From: Symbiodinium kawagutii
Lineage: Eukaryota > Sar > Dinophyceae > Suessiales > Symbiodiniaceae
Assembly (NCBI GenBank): GCA_009767595.1
Contig: VSDK01001858.1
Location: forward strand, 80,071 to 144,070
Reading direction: 5' to 3'
Length of the DNA: 64,000 nucleotides
The notes under the pieces were generated by a model. That model saw nothing but the letters and a program-made list of their open reading frames with translations, made no database searches and was not told the DNA's origin. A program made the position numbers and the translations under genes. Numbering within the stretch: position 1 is the first letter of the stretch; each line of letters begins with the position of its first letter. Positions 21,130 through 31,109 of the stretch are shown in pieces.

Positions 21130-22600
21130 TCACGTTGAAGCAGGTGATGCTAGTAAAGAACGCTGGCTCATGGTTGCAGGTGACAATGCAAACATCGTAC
21201 TTAGCAAGTGCTGCTCCCGTTGGTCCAGTAGTAGGGTATTCACGGCTCATGGCAGTGCTTGGTAAGAGAAGACAAGTAAGGCCATGTAGCATGCTCACAC
21301 ATACTATAATAAGTACTGTATGTATTGTCCGGGCTGATGTTCTGACAATGAGAATCTCTTGATTGTATGACCGATTGGGTGAAAACCTCATTGATTCAAT
21401 GGACCTCAACAAAACTAAGAACATTGGCAAGTTGACGATTGATTTTGGGCAAATTTTTGGTGCTTTGGATCCCCTTGTGCACTGGCGAGGAAGTGGGATT
21501 TTGCCTCGTTGCTTTCGGGTGTCTCGCACTTGCTCAAGCGGCCTGTGCCCAAGAGGAGCCTTGGAACTGAACCACCACAATTTCCTGGTACCAGCCATGG
21601 AAATGAAATGAAATGATTTTTTTCAAGCGCACAGGATGAACATGTTGGAACCGGGATTTGACATGTCGAGTCCGCGCCAAGGAAGCAGATGCAATTGCTG
21701 CTGCAATTTTGGAGCATGAGATGTCAGATTTCTGAGCAGATCCTTTTCCTCAATGCGCCGCCTATCCGCAACAGCGGTCGCATTTACAGCCGCATCTAAA
21801 CCGCCAGGAAAATAAGGATGAGATTATATAATGAGCATATGTGATTCACACTGGGCATAATGAGATGGTTCATACCCTTCGATATTTGAGCTTTAATATT
21901 TTACACCACTCTGTGTCATTGAAGGGTGGGAAGCTTGATTGATTGGTGACATGCTACCCGTCAGAGTTTGAGATGCAAAGGGTCCAATCAACCCTGTCCC
22001 ACTTCAAAGAAACTGATTGGGGTCCCTGCTTTGCTGTGGCAGCTACAGCAATTCGTATCCGTTGGCTGTGGCGATTTTGGTCCTCACTCTTGACCGTGAT
22101 TTAGTGCTGAGAGCGGCCATACCGCGCCCTTGACAGCTCTTTTTCCAGCTTCACTGATGAGTATGAAAGAACCCAAATGAGTGATCCATAATAGTCGACA
22201 GTGTCAATATTATGAGCATCATTAGCCAATTTTGGCCGTGTTACTCATGTTGGCCATGATCAACCCATGCCAACCATGGAAAAACAATAGCCAATATCAT
22301 GATCCACACTAATCCACACTTATCAACACTTGCCACCAATCATGAATCAATATTATTGGCCACCGGTGGTTCTGAACCGTTCTCAGAAAACTATCAACTT
22401 TAATTGTAGAACCATTGCCATTCAGTTCGCCATATCAACCATTAGTATATAACCATTATCAGCCATTGATCAATATCATTAACCATCATATACCGTTCTG
22501 TTTTTAGTAACCATTCTAATGGTATATAACCATTATCAGTATGGAACCATTGTCAGTACATAACCATTCAACTGCTTTTAATAATCATTCTCAACCATCA
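21130..22600. other. Probable intron or intergenic DNA, rich in AACCAT words
   Basis: No convincing exon on either strand. From about 22240 to 22600 the sequence is AT-rich with many copies of AACCATT and ATCAACCAT, a low-complexity pattern also seen around 38.8 kb, 42.2 kb and 63.2 kb. A 205-codon minus-strand frame at 20981-21598 shows no motif and is not called. Confidence 0.5.
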
Positions 22601-22615
22601 TTGGCCATGCCTCAG

Positions 22616-22727
22616 CGGCTCACGTTGGCGCTTTTCAGGCTCTCGAAGGACTTCCTGTTCGATGCTCCGCAAGTGTTGCAGCTGTGCTGTGAACGAGAAA
22701 TTGCCGCAGAGGTCACCAGGGCTCTGG
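22616..22727 (+). CDS. Candidate exon, helical
   Basis: A GCCTCAG acceptor and a CTCTGG-GTAGTC donor bound a GC-rich segment in AT-rich surroundings. It reads RLTLALFRLSKDFLFDAPQV and continues to about 37 residues, a strongly amphipathic helical pattern. It may be a further exon of the plus-strand LRR-like gene. No domain is assigned. Confidence 0.4.
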
Positions 22728-23264
22728 GTAGTCACATTTGATGCAGCTAGATGCAGATGTGTTTGAACAAAGAAACATGAATTGAACTTACATTCATTCA
22801 TTCAGAGAGAGGTTTTTATACACTGTATATATGAATCATGAATGATAAGGATGAATTCTAACAGCCAATGCTTGTAGCCAATTCCAATGAATGTTTATAC
22901 AACTTGGACTGGTTACAAGGACCCATGTGGATATGTGCATAGTGGTCGGTCCACACATTCCGTACACGTTTACTCGTGCATTTGTGTAAGGCTGTGACAT
23001 CAGAACCTTTGGATTGGACATCCCAGGGTCACATGCAACGCAACAATCATTCACTAGCCATTGATGAACTCCTTGTCGTGGGAAGGGGTTGGAAATGATG
23101 AGGGTGTGGTTAGGATTAGGGAGCCAGGTTCCTTTCGAGATCTCTCAGGAGCTAATAGGAGTGGAAAGGTTGTATTTTGCCTCAGCAAGGTATACCGGTG
23201 CAGTGTGTGTAACGTCCATGTCTCACATCTCAATGGCCTCCCCTGATGCCCTCCCCAGCTGCCC

Positions 23265-23420
23265 ATGAAATCTCTGCGTGTCGAAGGGATGCCAGGTGAC
23301 CGGGCGCCTTTGGCACAGTGCACCGGGTTACCTCACCTTGCTGCAAGGCTCCCCCAGCCTGAGCTGCTCGACGAAGTTCTGTGCTCCCGTGAGCCCTCCA
23401 AGACTTTCCAGATGTTTCCA
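23265..23420 (+). CDS. Candidate exon, unrecognised
   Basis: Following a CTCCCCAG acceptor the frame reads MKSLRVEGMPGDRAPLAQCT and remains open and protein-like for about 50 residues through a run of possible internal splice sites (several CAG and GTGA words). Borders are ambiguous. It is on the same strand as the exon candidates upstream. Confidence 0.27.
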
Positions 23421-23742
23421 GTTCTGATGGGATATTTTCGTAGATGTTTCCAGTTCCAATGTTTTTTTATTGGGGTATTTTAGTTGTCGTTGGGTTCATT
23501 CAAATTGGATGTTCTCGCGGTGGCTTGGAGTCGGTCTTGCAACCGGCCCGTGATTTGATTAGCCTGGATCGAGCTACCTCGCATCCAGCTCATTGGTGGA
23601 TGAATATAGGATGATGAACCCAGCATGGGGCGAAATGTCTCGCCTGGTCCTCGTTCTGCCTTGAGGGAAGGGGCCTGGATATCTTTGGATATTTTACTGT
23701 AAGCTGCAGTATTTTTGCTATTGCTTACATGCCTTCAGCAGG

Positions 23743-23913
23743 NNNNNNNNNNNNNNNNNNNNNNNNNNNNNNNNNNNNNNNNNNNNNNNNNNNNNNNNNN
23801 NNNNNNNNNNNNNNNNNNNNNNNNNNNNNNNNNNNNNNNNNNNNNNNNNNNNNNNNNNNNNNNNNNNNNNNNNNNNNNNNNNNNNNNNNNNNNNNNNNNN
23901 NNNNNNNNNNNNN
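23743..23913. other. Assembly gap (171 N)
   Basis: A run of 171 undetermined bases. Flanks are unique and give no indication of what is missing. Confidence 1.
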
Positions 23914-24500
23914 TACCTGCCAGTTGCTTCTCCGTAAAGCATTGTAAAAAGGCTGCAGCGGTACGTTTCGTAATGTTGAGGGCAACGCGGTTCAGAAACC
24001 AGGCCGGAACACTAAGTTTATGTTTACAGGAAGCAGGTGGCTTTGAAGGATCATTTTGACGGTGTTGGAAAGAAAGTGTACAAAATTTCTCATGTTGCGG
24101 CATGAATTTGCAAAATTGGTCTTGTTGCTTGGAAGTTAAAGGCATTAGTTTGCAATCACGTGCAATGACTACACTGCAACACCTCATCTCACTGTTACAC
24201 CCCTGGAGAAATGTGCACAAGGAAGACAAACGCATTCTGCAAAGCAGAACGTAGTCCCAGAATTGCCACTGCAATCAGTCCCGCAGATACCATAGATGTT
24301 ACATGGCATTTTGCACATGAAAATCCACTTAAGGACAAATGTGCTGGTGCTTTGATCCCTGCATGATTGTTGCATTCCCTCCCTTCACTATGAGGTGCAT
24401 ATGTGAATGTACTGCGGCGCACCGAGCAACTCCGAAACTTCAATCCACAGAATCCCAGCGGCCACTACAGAGCTTTGGCAACAGTAGAGGTGGTTCATGG
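23914..24500. other. No gene seen
   Basis: Unique sequence following the gap. A minus-strand frame extending into the gap (24274 downward) has no recognised motif and depends partly on unknown bases. Confidence 0.4.
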
Positions 24501-24516
24501 CAACGGTGATAAGATG

Positions 24517-24616
24517 CTGGTTGTTGGTTTCACTCATTTTTTCTTCACCCCAGTATTGCCAAAGGATTGGTTGGTTGATCAATATTTATCACAGGGGTGG
24601 TTCAACCACCAACCAG
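24517..24616. mobile_element. MITE-like element, family 1, copy E
   Basis: CTGGTTGTTGGTTTCACTC at the left and GGTTCAACCACCAACCAG at the right form terminal inverted repeats. An internal TTGGTTGGTTGATCAATATT core corresponds to the family core. Size is 100 bp and there is no coding capacity. Confidence 0.72.
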
Positions 24617-25359
24617 GATAAGTCCCGATTGCATGGGAGGATCAAAGCAAAAGTAAGATCACTGGGATCAATGGTGAAATCCACAGCTGGTGGAAAAAAA
24701 ACATGAGCTGGTGATAAACCACCACTAGCGTTATACCAGCGTTGATGATTCACCATTTGGGAGTAGCCTCGCAGCTGAATCTTTGGCACGGCTCTGCCGT
24801 CAATCCAGGCAACTGAAGGTATGGGTTTCAGTAGGATTGCGATCGCAAGAGCATTACTATTTTGGGGGAGAACAAGCTGTGGCCCTCAAGTGTCGTTTGA
24901 TAAGTTAGTTCCCAACAGGATAACTAGCGTGCTGGTCCATTAGATAACAGATGTAGTAGTTAAATGGCCTTTTGACCAACTTTTGACCAGGGGCACCCAA
25001 CTTGTATGGTTTATATTGATCAACTGTAGATTGAAGCTCTCTTTGTACATGGGGATAGCCCAAGTCACCATCGGGGTAGCAGAAACACCGAATTGGTCCA
25101 AGCACGGCCCCAAGTTTTCCCATGGGTTCCCTATTTCTGTGATCCACCACCGAAGCCAATATCAACCTGGTTGGTGATGCTTCATTGCCTAGCTGGCACT
25201 GCCCTTCCGACCCCTCAACTTTGCATCAGTTATGCCCCAGTTTTTGGGGCAAACCAGGGCCAAGCCAAGGTCAAAGGTGATCAGTTAGCTACTGCGATTG
25301 CTTACCGATGACGGAAATTGACCAAACACAGGATCCAGGGGGCCCAACGGTGATGCACT

Positions 25360-25572
25360 TTGAGGTCTGGATTTGGCGAACTCTTCGGATTTCGAGCTGG
25401 GGCAACGTTTATTGATTTTGGATCGCTGGGAATCGTGGCCACAAATCAGCAGAGAGTCGTGGCTGGCGACACCTCAGAACAGCAACTGTTTGAAGAGACC
25501 GTGATCGGTGGCATCCATGTAGCGTGCGATGACAAGTCCATGCAAAGAACAATGGAATTTGTGAAGGCTTGA
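25360..25572 (+). CDS. Candidate exon, unrecognised
   Basis: An open frame of 70 codons contains GATFIDFGSLGIVATNQQRV and ends with a TGA that overlaps a small tandem repeat. The first start codon is not a clear initiator, so an acceptor near the start is more likely. Gly/Val-rich strands followed by an acidic helix suggest a globular domain, but no family is recognised. Confidence 0.35.
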   Translation: MRSGFGELFGFRAGATFIDFGSLGIVATNQQRVVAGDTSEQQLFEETVIGGIHVACDDKSMQRTMEFVKA

Positions 25573-25625
25573 GGCAAGGCTTGAGGCAAGGCTTGAGGCA
25601 TCTTGAGGCATCTTAGGGCATCATG
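25563..25625 (+). repeat. Short tandem repeat
   Basis: GCTTGAGGCAAG-type 12-bp units repeat about three times and grade into GAGGCATCTT units. Confidence 0.85.
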
Positions 25626-25639
25626 GGGGCTGGGAACAT

Positions 25640-26670
25640 GGAGCTGGTGCCAAGAGAAGGCTGGGGGATTTCTTAAGGAGGCCCTGCTGCGCACGGAGTT
25701 GAAGCGGCGAGACGTGGGGCGCAGGCGGGGGAAGCGACGTCCAAAGTAAGTGCTCGTGCATGACCCTTTCGTTTGCAAGGAGGGATGGCTATTCTAAGCA
25801 CTATGGATATCAATGGATATCAATGCATAATATCAATGATTGCGGTCATCATTCTAAGTACTGCAAGCATTTGTAAGATTTCCCCCAGCCACAATTTGGG
25901 GCATGGCATGACAACCAGCTTTTGCCAAAAATTGAATGGATGGCGAAATGCCAGGCTTCGAGACTAAGGTTGCAGACCACACAAAGACATGCTACCGAGC
26001 ACACAAATACGGTGTTTTGATATGCTTTGCTCGTTTCCACACCACCATTTTTGGACTCAGACCAATTGGCATTGACCCAGCCGAAAAACTGACTGTCTGC
26101 TGTGGACGATCAGATTGAGTTGGAAAGCATGTCAAGAGGACTTTGCACAATCCGTGCTTTCCGTGTCCAAAGGCGTTGAGACCGTGGCAGAGATGCGAGA
26201 TGCTTCCATGTATTCATGCTGATGATCTAAAAATTTAAAACGGTACCCTTTTTTGACCCATATCCTCTGCTAGTTTCAATACAGGTTTTCGTGCAGTACA
26301 GCCATCCCCAACCTCGCACAATAGCCCCAGTTCAATCGCAGGTCCGGAACCAAACCTCTCACTAGGACTTATTCTTATCGATGTGATTGAGCCAACTGTC
26401 TATAGCTTGTTGAATTTGTAGCCAAACTATTTACACACCTGAATAGAACCGACGGGACAGCGATTCTGTGGCTGTCAGGGCTGGCAGCTGCATCTTCAAC
26501 GAAGCTTTTGATGGACAGGAGCTGTCTACAGGTGGGAAGTCTGGGAGACGGTGAAATGTTTGACTCGGGACGTGGCCTTGCTGGACATTGGGAGTTGAAT
26601 GGAGTTGAACCCTTCACTGCTTTGGATGGATGGATTTGGATGGCATATGCTGCACATACGGTTGAAATCT
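25640..26670. other. No gene seen
   Basis: Unique DNA without a supported exon on the plus strand. A 170-codon minus-strand frame (26375-26887) runs antisense to the zinc-finger ORF and is treated as a shadow. Confidence 0.5.
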
Positions 26671-26680
26671 GTTGAGGTTC

Positions 26681-26698
26681 AGCCGACTTTGGCTCAAA
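26681..26698 (+). other. Possible relict DinoSL upstream of the zinc-finger ORF
   Basis: AGCCGACTTTGGCTCAAA resembles the last 17 bases of the dinoflagellate spliced leader with one inserted G, one internal substitution and one at the last base. It lies 26 bases before the zinc-finger reading frame and in the same orientation. A leader remnant there would mean the gene was copied back from a trans-spliced mRNA. The match is short and could be chance. Confidence 0.35.
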
Positions 26699-26723
26699 CA
26701 ATTTTAAAAGCTCCTGCGGGCAG

Positions 26724-27413
26724 GTGGCTTGGGGCTGCATGTGCCGGTACACACCGGAGCTTCCTTCAGATGAGGTCGAGGTGCAGGAGTTCACCTTGGC
26801 AGAACGAAAGACCTTTCTGGAATTCGTCCCAGTCAGGTCCGGCCTTCGCAAGTCCTTCAGCAGTCCCAGTTCGCTCGTGAGGACCAATGACTCGGAGATC
26901 GCAGAGACTCACAGTCCTTGCGACTCAGAGACTCACAGTGAAGGCGTTAGTCAAAAGAGTCCAAGACCAACCTGGAGCAGGCAGGAAAGTGCTGCGACTA
27001 CAGCCAGTTCCTTTGGTAGCGGATGGAACCGGCAGGTGAGTTCAACATGGGGCCGGCAGATCAGTGCAACGAGCAACTGTTGGACATTGAATGAAGATGG
27101 CTCAGAGGCTGGCGAGTCCGACGGATGTCAGCCAGACTTGGCCATCGATCTTGAGATTTGCAAGATTCGATCCAATGGATCAGACAACCTCGGTATCCTC
27201 GGTTCCGCTCGCCAGCGGTCTGTGGGAGCAGCCCGTCACGCCCAGGGAGACTGCAAACCTTGTGCATGGTTTTGGCGGCCGGGTGGCTGCACTCGAGGAG
27301 AGGCATGTCGTCATTGTCACTTGTGCCCTCCCGGTGCCCTGCAAAAGAAGAAGCGACAGAATCGACAGATGCTGAGGGCACAACGCGCCAAGGCAAAGGC
27401 AACGTCACAATGA
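26724..27413 (+). CDS. CCCH-type zinc-finger protein
   Basis: A 690-bp frame ends with TGA 27411-27413. Residues 180-199 form one CCCH finger: Cys180-x8-Cys189-x5-Cys195-x3-His199, within CAWFWRPGGCTRGEACRHCH. It is followed by a basic tail rich in Lys/Arg/Gln. CCCH fingers of this spacing typically bind RNA and act in mRNA processing, stability or translation. Residues 25-50 hold a KTFLEF...RKSFS segment, and the centre is Ser/Thr-rich and probably disordered. The first codon is GTG after a GGGCAG, so the segment either is a last exon beginning at 26724 or lacks its true ATG. The finger resembles a family I know to be abundant in dinoflagellates; no introns interrupt it. Confidence 0.72.
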   Translation: MAWGCMCRYTPELPSDEVEVQEFTLAERKTFLEFVPVRSGLRKSFSSPSSLVRTNDSEIAETHSPCDSETHSEGVSQKSPRPTWSRQESAATTASSFGSGWNRQVSSTWGRQISATSNCWTLNEDGSEAGESDGCQPDLAIDLEICKIRSNGSDNLGILGSARQRSVGAARHAQGDCKPCAWFWRPGGCTRGEACRHCHLCPPGALQKKKRQNRQMLRAQRAKAKATSQ

Positions 27414-27419
27414 TCAAAA

Positions 27420-27960
27420 AATACGCTCTTTTCGCCTTTGACAACTTTTCGTGAGACCCACGCTGAATTTCTGAAATTTGAACTTCAGTCGTGGCGCATA
27501 GCAATGCATTTTTTTGCCAATCTTGGCTCCTTGACTGTGCAGGTTAATTTTAAGAGTGGTCAAAAGTCAAAACCAGCCTCTAGACTTTGATTTTTGAAGC
27601 ATTTTTGATGAAGTTCTTGGCAGATGTTGGGAGGACTCTCAACTGCACAATCATGGTTCATACAGGTCTTCCGGGCGGGCGGACCCAGCACCCAACTTTT
27701 CTGCGCCGCGGATTTGGGTGTGTGGCCTGCGTCCCGTGGATAGATGCTGAATACCTAGATCTTAATTAAGCTCATCCACTTGCATGTTTTCATGGGCTTT
27801 GCCCAGGCTCCAATCACCAACACAGGTGATGGCTCAAGTTTGTAAAGCAGAGGGCTTGTGACCGCAGCCATTGACCTTTGCCTTCGCAGGAAAAAATACT
27901 TCAGAACCATCAAAGAACTTTCAGTGTGAACAGTTCATGGCGCCTTGGAACTAACCCAGC
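27420..27960. other. Downstream region of the zinc-finger ORF, no further gene seen
   Basis: AT-richer sequence after the stop. A 60-codon frame at 27587-27769 has no motif. No AATAAA-type signal stands out, and such signals are not reliable in dinoflagellates. Confidence 0.4.
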
Positions 27961-27973
27961 GGTGGTCCCGTAG

Positions 27974-28110
27974 GATTGGCCGATTGGCGCTGGCATGAGA
28001 AGGGCATCTTAGACTTGGACTATGCCACTGGGAAGCGGCTTTCAGAGGAGGCATGTGATTCGGGATGGCATCGGGTGGCAGGGATCATGTCCAACCTTGG
28101 GGATGCTGAG
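27974..28110 (+). CDS. Candidate internal exon, unrecognised
   Basis: A CCGTAG acceptor precedes an open frame that reads LADWRWHEKGILDLDYATGK and continues in ordinary protein composition to a GCTGAG-GTTGCG border. Exon length is 137 bp; it begins with a split codon and ends in phase 0. No family is recognised. It heads a cluster of candidates at 28.0-28.8 kb on the plus strand. Confidence 0.45.
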
Positions 28111-28192
28111 GTTGCGTGGTCTTGTGGCTAAGATGGAAAATGCATGAAAATGCTCCCCACACACACTAATCCACACACACCCACACAAATAC

Positions 28193-28277
28193 TGTGGTTT
28201 CTCCAAATAGGGGAACCCCAAAATGGTTGGTTTTGCATTGGATGATTTGGGGGTACCCCCATTTTAAGAAACCACCA
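28193..28277. mobile_element. MITE-like element, family 2, copy G
   Basis: An 85-bp element with long terminal inverted repeats: TGTGGTTTCTCCAAATAGGG then GAACCCCAAA at the left, and TTTGGGGGTACCCCCATTTT then AAGAAACCACCA at the right. It matches copies at 40198-40304, 41101-41192 and 49653-49768. It lies 83 bp after the probable donor at 28111 and about 60 bp before the next possible acceptor, so it makes up much of a short intron. Confidence 0.8.
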
Positions 28278-28339
28278 TATGCATGTGCATTTGAATCTGG
28301 ATTTTTGAAAATGGATTTGTGTATGGGCCCGTGCAGGTT

Positions 28340-28423
28340 CAGATGCAGCAACGCACAAGAGTTTACACCCTGCCACCGGCGGGGATTTTAGCTTACCTTT
28401 GAAGCGGTATCATCTCAGGGGAC
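28340..28423 (+). CDS. Candidate exon, unrecognised
   Basis: After a GTGCAG acceptor one frame reads SDAATHKSLHPATGGDFSLP and continues to a basic stretch near 28420, where the donor is unclear (possibly GTGGAG). The phase does not match a simple join to 27974-28110, so the exact borders or an intervening micro-exon are unresolved. Confidence 0.3.
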
Positions 28424-28701
28424 GTGGAGCGGCCAGTTGATCCTTTATGGAGGGATGCTTGCTTTTTCCGGTATAATCTTGGTGCGTCCCCACACGCATA
28501 AACGCTCAAATCCAGACCAGTCATTTCTTACATCAGTGGTCTTGAAAACCACTCGTTGGTCGCTGCCATCGCCCCTTCGGATGGAGTTTTGGGGAAGCAT
28601 TTGCAATTTTTGGATGCCTTTGGTTCACTCATGTTCATCCTTAGTTTGTGATTGGGATTTGCCGTTTGCCTAGCACTTACCATGCTTTTTGGATGTGGCA
28701 G

Positions 28702-28804
28702 ACGGTAGTGCCGTCGAGGAGACGCAGATGGCAGAGGAGCAATTTCGCAAATTGTGCCAGGTGCAGATGCCAAATTGGGCGGCGACCATGAATGATACCC
28801 ACGG
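28702..28804 (+). CDS. Candidate internal exon, unrecognised
   Basis: ATGTGGCAG acceptor, then an open frame reading GSAVEETQMAEEQFRKLCQV and a further 14 residues, then a CACGG-GTAAAC donor at 28805. The peptide is a likely acidic helix. A family-1 inverted-repeat element begins 10 bp inside the following intron. Confidence 0.42.
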
Positions 28805-28814
28805 GTAAACTATT

Positions 28815-28930
28815 CTGGCGGACGGTTTCAAACATATTTGTTTCCCTTGTAATTACTAACAAATGGATACAAATGGTTGGTTGACTATATATATAATATT
28901 TTTCATGCGGGTGGTTTAACGACCAACCAG
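28815..28930. mobile_element. MITE-like element, family 1, copy D
   Basis: A 116-bp element from CTGGCGGACGGTTTC to GGTTTAACGACCAACCAG, with the TAATTACTAACAAATGG and TTGGTTGACTA core words of the family. It starts 10 bp after a probable GTAAAC donor, so it lies just inside an intron. Confidence 0.75.
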
Positions 28931-29115
28931 TATATAACTTGGTACTGGGAAATCACCATGTCTTTAAGGGAAACGCCGAAGGGAAATCAGATATATCAAT
29001 GGTGGATTTTCCATTGGCAGGTTAATTTGCCGAAGGTAAGTCAAGTTTACGTGGCTGCTCTGATCATGATCAAAGGAAGTTTAAGTACGAAGTGCGGAAC
29101 TTCCGTGTTACGGAG

Positions 29116-29397
29116 ATTTCAAAATACATCACCTCAACAATCTATCACATCAACAATCTATCACATCAACAATATTTCACATCAACAATCTATCACATCA
29201 ACAATACATCACATCAACAATACATCACATCAACAATTCACCATCACATCAACAATACATCACATCAACAATACATCACATCAACATCACATCACATCAA
29301 CAATACATCACATCAACAATACATACATCACATCAACAATCTATCACATCAACAGTACATACATCACATCAACAATCTATCACATCAACAGTACATC
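29116..29397 (+). repeat. 16-bp satellite (ATCACATCAACA type)
   Basis: Units of CAACAATCTATCACAT and CAACAATACATCACAT repeat about 17 times with small length variants. Open frames through it encode Ser/Thr/Ile/His-rich peptides dictated by the unit. Confidence 0.95.
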
Positions 29398-29490
29398 ATG
29401 TGGTGTGGTGTGATGTGGTGTGGTGTGATCTGGTGTGGTGTGATCTGGTGTGGTGTAATGTGGTGTGGTGTGACCTGGTGTGGTGTTCTT
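29397..29490 (+). repeat. TGGTGTGATC-type satellite
   Basis: A GTGTGGTGTGATCTG-type tandem array directly abuts the previous satellite. The same GTGTGGT motif expands again at 31.9-32.7 kb. Confidence 0.93.
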
Positions 29491-29499
29491 CTCCTGTTG

Positions 29500-29650
29500 G
29501 CGTTGTGTGGCAGGTGTTGCATTTGGTGCATGTGGAGCTGCTTTGGCATCGCTTTCCGCAATGGCGGGGCTGTGGCGGGTGATGTTGGAGAAGTGTTACA
29601 GTAGATCTTGACTTTGTGTGGCTGGCGTGGCATTTGCTGCATGTTGATTT
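29500..29650 (+). repeat. Copy of the 106-bp repeat
   Basis: This segment shares CTTTCCGCAATGGC, GGCTGTGGCGGGTGATGTTG and GAGAAGTGTT with the tandem units at 30880-31091; a second start of the unit (TTGACTTTGTGTGGCTGGCG) follows at about 29608. A further partial copy lies at 29905-29945. Confidence 0.85.
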
Positions 29651-30221
29651 TCTTGCACGTTCAAAGAATGAAGGAAGTCTCGCACGAAATACGCTTTTCA
29701 TCCATGTTCATCATTAGTTTTTCGCAAAACCTTTTGTTTTCTCGTGGAAGGTGCGTCGTAAGATGTCGAAAAGTTAGGTTCCGAATCGGACGGGTGCGAG
29801 ATGTTCTCGGTTTGGTTCGGTTTGCTCCCGGTTTGCTTCCAGTTCTGATCGGGCTGTATCGCTGTGAGTGCTGCCGAAAAATAGATTTGTCAAAGTTGAC
29901 ATTTCAACTTTGTGTGGCAGGCGTGGCATTTGGTGCGCCTGGAGCAGTTCTGGGTTCCAACTGCTCAAGATTTTCCACGTTCCCACTCTGAGGGCCCTTC
30001 AATTTCTTGGCGGTTTCTTAATTGTGATGTATTCCTATTATTCTCGGGATAGAAAGCCGGAGGATTTTCTGACACGCTTGGTTTTCCTCAGGAACGGGTT
30101 GCTTGTGATCAGCTAGTGATTAATTAGTGATGTTTTGATGGGATCTTTTAAGGCTTGGGTGCTGGTGACTGAGTTGTCGATCATGATTGTTGTTTACAAT
30201 TTGATGATTGGAAAATTGGCG

Positions 30222-30625
30222 GTTGAAACCGTTCTCACAACACTTGCCGATCCTTCAAAAAAAGCCGGTGGCTCAACACTTGGCCGGCAGGTCCGCGGGA
30301 CAAAAACAATTTTTCAGGGCCCGAAAAAATGTTTTGATTTTATGAGTCGAAAATTGGTTGAAACTGCTTTCAAAACATTTTCCAATACTTGAAAAGAACG
30401 CCGGTGACTTCAAATTGGGCTGGCGGGTCCGTGGGACAAAAGCAATTTTTCGGGGCGTGAACACTTGCTTTTGTTCTACGATTGCGAAATTTGTTGAAAC
30501 CCTTTCAAAACATTCTCCCATCCTTGGCGAGAGTGCTGGTGGCTCTAAGCTGGGCCGGCGGGTCCGCGGGACCAAAAAAATAAAAATGTTTCGGGGCACG
30601 AAAACTTGTTTTTGTCCCCCGGGCC
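30222..30625 (+). repeat. 135-bp tandem repeat, three copies
   Basis: GTTGAAAC begins units at 30222, 30357 and 30493, giving spacings of 135 and 136 bp. Each contains a GGTCCGCGGGAC-like word and CAAAACA. The copies are diverged. A minus-strand frame of 145 codons (30273-30710) keeps an in-frame peptide repeat of about 45 residues (KQVFVPR and KQVFTPR mark two units), so a repeat-containing protein on the minus strand cannot be excluded. Confidence 0.85.
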
Positions 30626-30879
30626 GCGGGGGAGACATGCATGTTAGCAGAAACGCATTTAAAGTGGGCTTGTGGCCTCTTGGGCCGGGTTTGTTCGGCT
30701 TTGTTGGCAAAAAGGATGGTTTTAAACCAAACCAGAGTTGCTAAGAATTTAAATGCCGTCGTGGGGGTCCCTGAATTTTTTCGCCGATGAAGCAAGTTAT
30801 AGTCCGGTTAAACGGAGTGGAAACAAATCCGAGCCCTTCAAATTCTGTTGCAAGAGATTCTTTTGCAGTACTTTCGTTG

Positions 30880-31091
30880 TGTTGGATCTTGACTATGCGT
30901 GGCACGCGTGGCATTTGGTGCATCTGGATCTGTTTTTGGATCGCTTTCCGCAATGGCAGGGCTGTGGCGGGTGATGTTGGAGAAGTGTTGGATCGTGACT
31001 TTGTGTGGCTGGCATGGCATTTGGTGCATGTGGAGTTGCTATGGGGTCGCTTTCCGCAATGGCAGGGCTGTGACAGGTGATATTGGAGAAG
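30880..31091 (+). repeat. 106-bp tandem repeat, two copies
   Basis: TGTTGGATC starts units at 30880, 30986 and again at 31092, an exact 106-bp period. Both units contain the CTTTCCGCAATGGCAGGGCT block. Confidence 0.92.
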
Positions 31092-31109
31092 TGTTGGATC
31101 ATGAATTTG

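Noticed and set aside
26375-26887. 170-codon minus-strand frame
   Set aside because: It is antisense to the CCCH zinc-finger ORF and has no motif of its own.
29116-29397. CRISPR-like array
   Set aside because: The units are contiguous 16-mers without unique spacers, and the window is eukaryotic.
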